DNA of 8,984 bases from Candidatus Stahliibacteriota bacterium (lineage in GTDB: Bacteria > Hydrothermota > Tepidihabitantia > B3-TA06). The notes under the pieces were generated by a model, which had not been told where the DNA came from, searched no databases, and saw only the letters and a program-made list of their open reading frames with translations. Within the stretch, counting starts at the first letter, position 1; each line of letters opens with the position of its first letter. The translations under genes were made by a program, and so were the position numbers. The stretch covers positions 1 to 8,984 of the forward strand of contig JAUVJT010000079.1 of assembly GCA_030592225.1 (NCBI GenBank). The letters run 5' to 3'. This document shows, one piece after another, positions 6,152 to 8,984 of this stretch.

Positions 6152-6820
6152 ATGCGCAAATCACTGGTAATAATTACCGCAGCCGTTTTGCTGGCCATTC
6201 CGTTGCTGGCCCAGGACGTAACACCGGTACAAGTACTTTCCCCCGGGGCAATGGAGTTCGGCCCTTTTATCCCTGCAGCCGAGTATTTTGAGAGGTTGGG
6301 CACAGAAACCGTTGACGTTGACCTCATCTGCCAAATCAAGAACTCGCACACCTCAGCCGTGGTATATGACGATACGGTCAAACATGACTTTGGCGCCAAT
6401 GAAACCTACGTGGCGCTGTTCTCTGAAGCCGACCTGGAAACGGGAGGCTACGTAATTACCTTCTGGGCCGAAGACAGCCCCACCCATGAAAACATAAGCT
6501 TCCCCCCTCTGGTGCATAACTTCGGCTACGCCGCGGCGGTTAATGAGGAAGCACCGCCATCCAGCGCCCTTAACGCGGTCTGTTTTAATCCCGATACCCG
6601 CGACGTGGATATAAGATTTTCACTGGCGCATACCGCAAACCTGGATCTCGCCGTCTACGATTTAGCAGGCAAGATTGTAACCAGCCTGACGTCACAAAGA
6701 TGGAATCAGGGTGAACACACCGTAACCTGGAATACCTCGAACGCACCATCCGGCATCTACTTCGTACGCCTGCTAACCCCTGAGCGCTCCGCCACTCGCA
6801 AGCTGCTGCTGCTGAATTAA
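6152..6820 (+). CDS. Small secreted Ig-like protein with C-terminal T9SS-type sorting domain
   Basis: This is a 222-residue exported protein. Residues 1-20 (MRKSLVIITAAVLLAIPLLA) are a Sec signal peptide with cleavage expected near LLA/QD. Residues about 24-127 are beta-rich. The run VDVDLICQIKNSH, then VVYDDTVKHDFGANETYVALF, then GGYVITFWAED resembles CARDB/Ig-like beta-sandwich domains found in surface proteins of this kind of lineage. Residues about 145-222 form a T9SS type A / FlgD-like module, with VDIRFSL, LAVYDLAGKIV, HTVTWNT, GIYFVRL and the terminal RKLLLLN. No enzyme motif is visible. The ATG at 6152 sits four bases after AAAGGAGG. The next gene is a secreted protease with its own promoter, so co-transcription is not required; a shared surface role is only inference. 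Confidence 0.87.
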   Translation: MRKSLVIITAAVLLAIPLLAQDVTPVQVLSPGAMEFGPFIPAAEYFERLGTETVDVDLICQIKNSHTSAVVYDDTVKHDFGANETYVALFSEADLETGGYVITFWAEDSPTHENISFPPLVHNFGYAAAVNEEAPPSSALNAVCFNPDTRDVDIRFSLAHTANLDLAVYDLAGKIVTSLTSQRWNQGEHTVTWNTSNAPSGIYFVRLLTPERSATRKLLLLN

Positions 6821-6879
6821 TCACCGCTCGCAAGCACCAAAAACTCAGAGCACTGCCCAAGGCCTGCCCATCTACCCGC

Positions 6880-6907
6880 TTGACCTTTCTTAAAGGATAG
6901 CTATACT
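6880..6907 (+). promoter_or_regulatory. Sigma70-type promoter for C10 protease copy 1
   Basis: TTGACC at 6880-6885 and TATACT at 6902-6907 each match consensus at five of six positions, with 16 bases between. The predicted start near 6914 gives a leader of about 61 bases. The same two hexamers and the bases just before each (CTTGACCT, AGCTATACT) recur before copy 2. Confidence 0.78.
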
Positions 6908-6951
6908 GACTTACTGATTGACGGGATTTATCAGTAAGATGTACTGACTTA
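6904..6951. promoter_or_regulatory. Operator-like inverted and direct repeats at the copy 1 transcription start
   Basis: CTTACTGAT (6910-6918) and ATCAGTAAG (6930-6938) are perfect 9-base inverted arms separated by 11 bases. The decamer TACTGACTTA occurs at 6904-6913 and again at 6942-6951. The first decamer overlaps the end of the -10 box, and the dyad covers the predicted start site. This suits a repressor site or a 5' leader hairpin. The corresponding part of the copy 2 leader lacks it. Confidence 0.45.
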
Positions 6952-6974
6952 AAACATTTAATCATGGAGAAGCA

Positions 6975-7184
6975 ATGGCGACAACCAACGTTCGGGCAGA
7001 CAGGATGATTTCAGGACAAAGGACGCTTGCGGCAGCGCTTTTCCTGGTTCTTTTTTCATTCACTTTCATTTCAGCAGCCCCAATCACCCCTGATATGGCC
7101 TCGCAGGCAGCGCTTACGCATCTGCAATCTACACGACAGATGTGGACCCAGCTTTCCCATCTTGATGGCGAAACGCTGGAGTTA
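6975..7184 (+). repeat. Tandem duplicate segment, copy 1
   Basis: These 210 bases match 8775-8984 at 205 positions with no gaps, at a constant offset of 1800. Differences are at 6993, 6995, 6999, 7059 and 7077 of this copy. From 7078 onward the match is perfect to the window end. Confidence 0.98.
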
Positions 7185-8585
7185 GACTTCCTCACAGAGC
7201 TTCGCGCCCCTGAGTCGAATGAGTTATTGGGATACGTAGCCGAGCTTGCACCACGCGGGTTCATCGTGCTCTCTGCGGACACCAGGATAACCCCGGTTCT
7301 CGCCTACTCCTTTCACAGCAATTTCCCCTGGGAAGAAGGATATGAAAACACCCTGCTTTACATGGTAAGGACAGACCTTGATTTAAGAAGCCAGGCTATC
7401 TCCTTGACAGCCCCTGACCTCCTGGCCGCCAACGAACGGTTATGGGAGCGCTATCTTTCCGGCCCGATGTCTGCGCCTGCAACCGAGCAGTGGCCAAAAT
7501 CAGGAAGCACCGCCACCGGCGGCTGGGTGGAAACCACATGGAATCAGGGCTACCCGTACAACGCCTACTGCCCCAAAGATCCGGAATCAGGCCAGCGCTG
7601 CGTGGTGGGATGCGTTGCCACCGCCATGTCGCAGATCGTTGACTACCATTCCGAGAGAAGGAACTACATCGCCGACGATCAACTCTACCAGTGGGACAGA
7701 TATACCTCTCAGGCGACCAGCCCCTATATCTACATCGACGCCGATTCAACCGAGTACGATTTCCCGTCCTTTGATGTCATGAACGAATACTTGAATGATT
7801 TGCGTGACCTTTACCTTTCCGATACGCGACCAGGTTATTACGATTTCGCGACGCTTGCCTTTACCTGCGGCATCTACGTCAAGATGCACTATTCCAGCGG
7901 CGGATCAGGAACCATGACCAGCAAGGTGGCATTAGCCCTGTCGTTCAAATTCCAATGCCCCTCTGCAATGCACATGGACGGATATCTGCCCTCCTTCTAC
8001 GACACCTTGAGCAACAATATGAAGGATTCCATGCCCGCAGAGCTGAGCATACACCATCCAGACGGTTCATACGGTCACGCCATTGTGTGCGACGGCTTGC
8101 GGGAAACCGAAGGCGAGGATGACCGGTACCATTTGAATTTCGGATGGGGAGGAAGCAGCCCTGATCCTATTAGTACCGCATGGTACGTCCTGCCCGAAGG
8201 CATGCCTGTCGGCTACCGGGTAGTAAGCGGCGGGGTCGTATGCATTATACCACCCACAGATTCGAGTACCGATATAGAGGAAAACACAGATTCGTCACCC
8301 ACCCGCTTCTTTATTGAAACCACTTCTCCCAGTATTCAGGCTGCCCCGGGAACGTTCACCTTATCTTACGGACTTCCTTCCCCCACCAGGGCGCGACTGA
8401 GAATCTTTGACGTCAATGGACGTTCGCTGAAAATCCTTGCAGATAAGATATTACCGCCTGGACACCACATGGCAGTATGGGATGGATTAGATGAGAGGGG
8501 TTACGAGCTACCCACCGGAACCTATTTCTGCTTGTTGGAAACAAAGGAAGGCTCCTGCGTAACCAAAATGGTTCTGCTGCGCTAA
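6975..8585 (+). CDS. C10-family (streptopain-like) secreted cysteine protease with T9SS-type sorting domain, copy 1
   Basis: This 536-residue prepro-protease has a signal sequence at about 1-35: a long charged n-region, core LAAALFLVLFSFTFI, and cleavage near SAA. Residues about 38-165 are a Spi/C10-type propeptide with GYVAELAPRGFIVLSADTRITPVLAYS-like strands. The catalytic domain spans about 180-425. It shows WNQGYPYNAYCP (oxyanion Gln191), the nucleophile Cys213 in GCVATAMSQIVDYH (compare HCVATATAQIMKYH of streptopain), the general base His368 in GHAIVCDG, and the HLNFGWGG motif at 386-393. Residues 441-536 form a FlgD-like T9SS sorting module ending TKMVLLR. All catalytic residues are present, so an active, self-maturing extracellular protease is likely. 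The ATG at 6975 has GGAGA four bases upstream; Met11 is an alternative start but lacks a good site. A second, nearly identical gene begins 190 bases after its stop. Confidence 0.94.
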   Translation: MATTNVRADRMISGQRTLAAALFLVLFSFTFISAAPITPDMASQAALTHLQSTRQMWTQLSHLDGETLELDFLTELRAPESNELLGYVAELAPRGFIVLSADTRITPVLAYSFHSNFPWEEGYENTLLYMVRTDLDLRSQAISLTAPDLLAANERLWERYLSGPMSAPATEQWPKSGSTATGGWVETTWNQGYPYNAYCPKDPESGQRCVVGCVATAMSQIVDYHSERRNYIADDQLYQWDRYTSQATSPYIYIDADSTEYDFPSFDVMNEYLNDLRDLYLSDTRPGYYDFATLAFTCGIYVKMHYSSGGSGTMTSKVALALSFKFQCPSAMHMDGYLPSFYDTLSNNMKDSMPAELSIHHPDGSYGHAIVCDGLRETEGEDDRYHLNFGWGGSSPDPISTAWYVLPEGMPVGYRVVSGGVVCIIPPTDSSTDIEENTDSSPTRFFIETTSPSIQAAPGTFTLSYGLPSPTRARLRIFDVNGRSLKILADKILPPGHHMAVWDGLDERGYELPTGTYFCLLETKEGSCVTKMVLLR

Positions 8586-8632
8586 CCGTCTCGCAAGAAG
8601 CACTCCAGATAGACCTGCCTTGTGCAAATCTC

Positions 8633-8674
8633 TCCTCTGAGCCTAGAGGAAAAACCCTATCTAATCACATAGGG
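8633..8674. other. Two adjacent small hairpins between the tandem protease genes
   Basis: TCCTCT/AGAGGA (8633-8638 with 8645-8650, six-base loop) is followed four bases later by CCCTAT/ATAGGG (8655-8660 with 8669-8674, eight-base loop). Both stems are perfect six-mers but have no T-run, so neither is a standard terminator. They lie just before the copy 2 promoter at 8685 and could be regulator sites or a weak termination region for copy 1. Confidence 0.35.
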
Positions 8675-8684
8675 CAAATACATC

Positions 8685-8712
8685 TTGACCTGTATCTGCT
8701 AACAGCTATACT
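8685..8712 (+). promoter_or_regulatory. Sigma70-type promoter for C10 protease copy 2
   Basis: TTGACC at 8685-8690 and TATACT at 8707-8712 are identical to the hexamers of copy 1 and again 16 bases apart, although the spacer sequence differs. The predicted start near 8719 gives a leader of about 56 bases. Confidence 0.75.
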
Positions 8713-8774
8713 AATCCAGTTAACGACATATTCATCTGGCAAGACGCAGAAATTTTGAACATTTTGGAGATGCG

Positions 8775-8984
8775 ATGGCGACAACCAACGTTTGTGCAAA
8801 CAGGATGATTTCAGGACAAAGGACGCTTGCGGCAGCGCTTTTCCTGGTTCTTTTTTCAGTCACTTTCATTTCAGCAACCCCAATCACCCCTGATATGGCC
8901 TCGCAGGCAGCGCTTACGCATCTGCAATCTACACGACAGATGTGGACCCAGCTTTCCCATCTTGATGGCGAAACGCTGGAGTTA
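8775..8984 (+). CDS. C10-family protease copy 2, N-terminal fragment (3' end outside window)
   Basis: Only the first 70 codons are visible: the signal sequence and the start of the propeptide. The fragment is identical to the copy 1 protein except R7C, D9N, F29V and A35T, all within the signal region or at its expected cleavage site. The catalytic domain lies beyond the window, so activity cannot be judged. The ATG at 8775 is preceded by GGAGA; an overlapping ATG at 8770 is out of frame. The gene has its own promoter, with the same hexamers as copy 1 but a different leader. By homology this is a secreted prepro-protease; a family of tandem C10 paralogues may continue beyond the edge. Confidence 0.85.
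   Translation, partial: MATTNVCANRMISGQRTLAAALFLVLFSVTFISATPITPDMASQAALTHLQSTRQMWTQLSHLDGETLEL
8775..8984 (+). repeat. Tandem duplicate segment, copy 2
   Basis: This is the partner of 6975-7184. The five substitutions lie in the first 103 bases, and the last 107 bases (8878-8984) are identical to copy 1 right up to the window edge. Confidence 0.98.

Noticed and set aside
5986..6291. Open frame of 101 codons on the plus strand across the start of the Ig-like gene
   Set aside because: It overlaps the promoter, ribosome binding site and signal peptide of the real gene in another frame and has no support of its own.
685..6920. TTACTGATTG occurring at both 685-694 and 6911-6920 as a shared regulatory site
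   Set aside because: Two copies of an AT-rich decamer in 9 kb, in unrelated settings, can arise by chance. Only the copy at 6911 lies in a dyad.
6585..6965. Open frame of 126 codons on the minus strand over the end of the Ig-like gene and the protease promoter
   Set aside because: It overlaps a supported sorting domain and a convincing promoter, and its translation is Arg/Ser-rich low-quality sequence.
6152..8585. The Ig-like protein as a dedicated inhibitor of the neighbouring C10 protease, as Spi is for streptopain
   Set aside because: It does not resemble a C10 propeptide or Spi inhibitor, carries its own sorting domain, and the two genes have separate promoters. Proximity alone is not enough.

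Overview
The window looks like a bacterial chromosome segment from an uncultured lineage. Three proteins end in C-terminal modules of the type IX secretion (T9SS) type A sorting / FlgD-like class. That is typical of the FCB superphylum and related candidate phyla, with WOR-3/Stahlbacteria-like groups as a plausible but unproven host. Two housekeeping-type genes (a class III aminotransferase and a COG2403 GTPase) resemble families common in archaea and deep-branching or thermophilic bacteria. Gene starts carry strong GGAGG-type ribosome binding sites.

Layout: (1) 3-401 (+), the C-terminal end of a TetR-family regulator, cut by the window edge. (2) 402-706, a gene-free stretch with several inverted and direct repeats. 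(3) 707-2038 (-), a class III PLP aminotransferase with a four-cysteine cluster. (4) 2190-3629 (+), a secreted seven-bladed propeller protein whose blades follow an A-B-C-A-B-C-A pattern, with a sorting domain. Its promoter lies back to back with that of the aminotransferase. (5) 3758-4420 (+), a small secreted, highly helical protein of unknown function with a perfect-consensus promoter and a strong terminator. (6) 4523-5854 (-), a COG2403 GTPase / cyclic 2,3-diphosphoglycerate synthetase-like protein. (7) 6152-6820 (+), a small secreted beta-rich protein with a sorting domain. (8) 6975-8585 (+), a complete C10 (streptopain-like) cysteine protease with propeptide and sorting domain. (9) 8775-8984 (+), the start of a second, nearly identical C10 protease gene running off the window.

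Each complete gene appears to be its own transcription unit. A -35/-10 pair with exactly 16 bases between the hexamers can be placed before all seven genes whose start lies in the window. Functionally, the window mixes two cytoplasmic metabolic enzymes with a set of exported proteins: a beta-propeller, a helical envelope protein, an Ig-like protein and tandem proteases. These are probably surface or secreted products. No T9SS machinery, RNA gene, CRISPR array or intact mobile element was seen.

The strongest signal for follow-up is the tandem C10 protease pair. The visible part of the second copy differs from the first at only five bases, all amino-acid changing and all in the first 35 codons, while the leaders between promoter and start have diverged strongly. 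Only copy 1 has an operator-like inverted and direct repeat at its predicted transcription start. I did not find a clearly undescribed multi-gene system.
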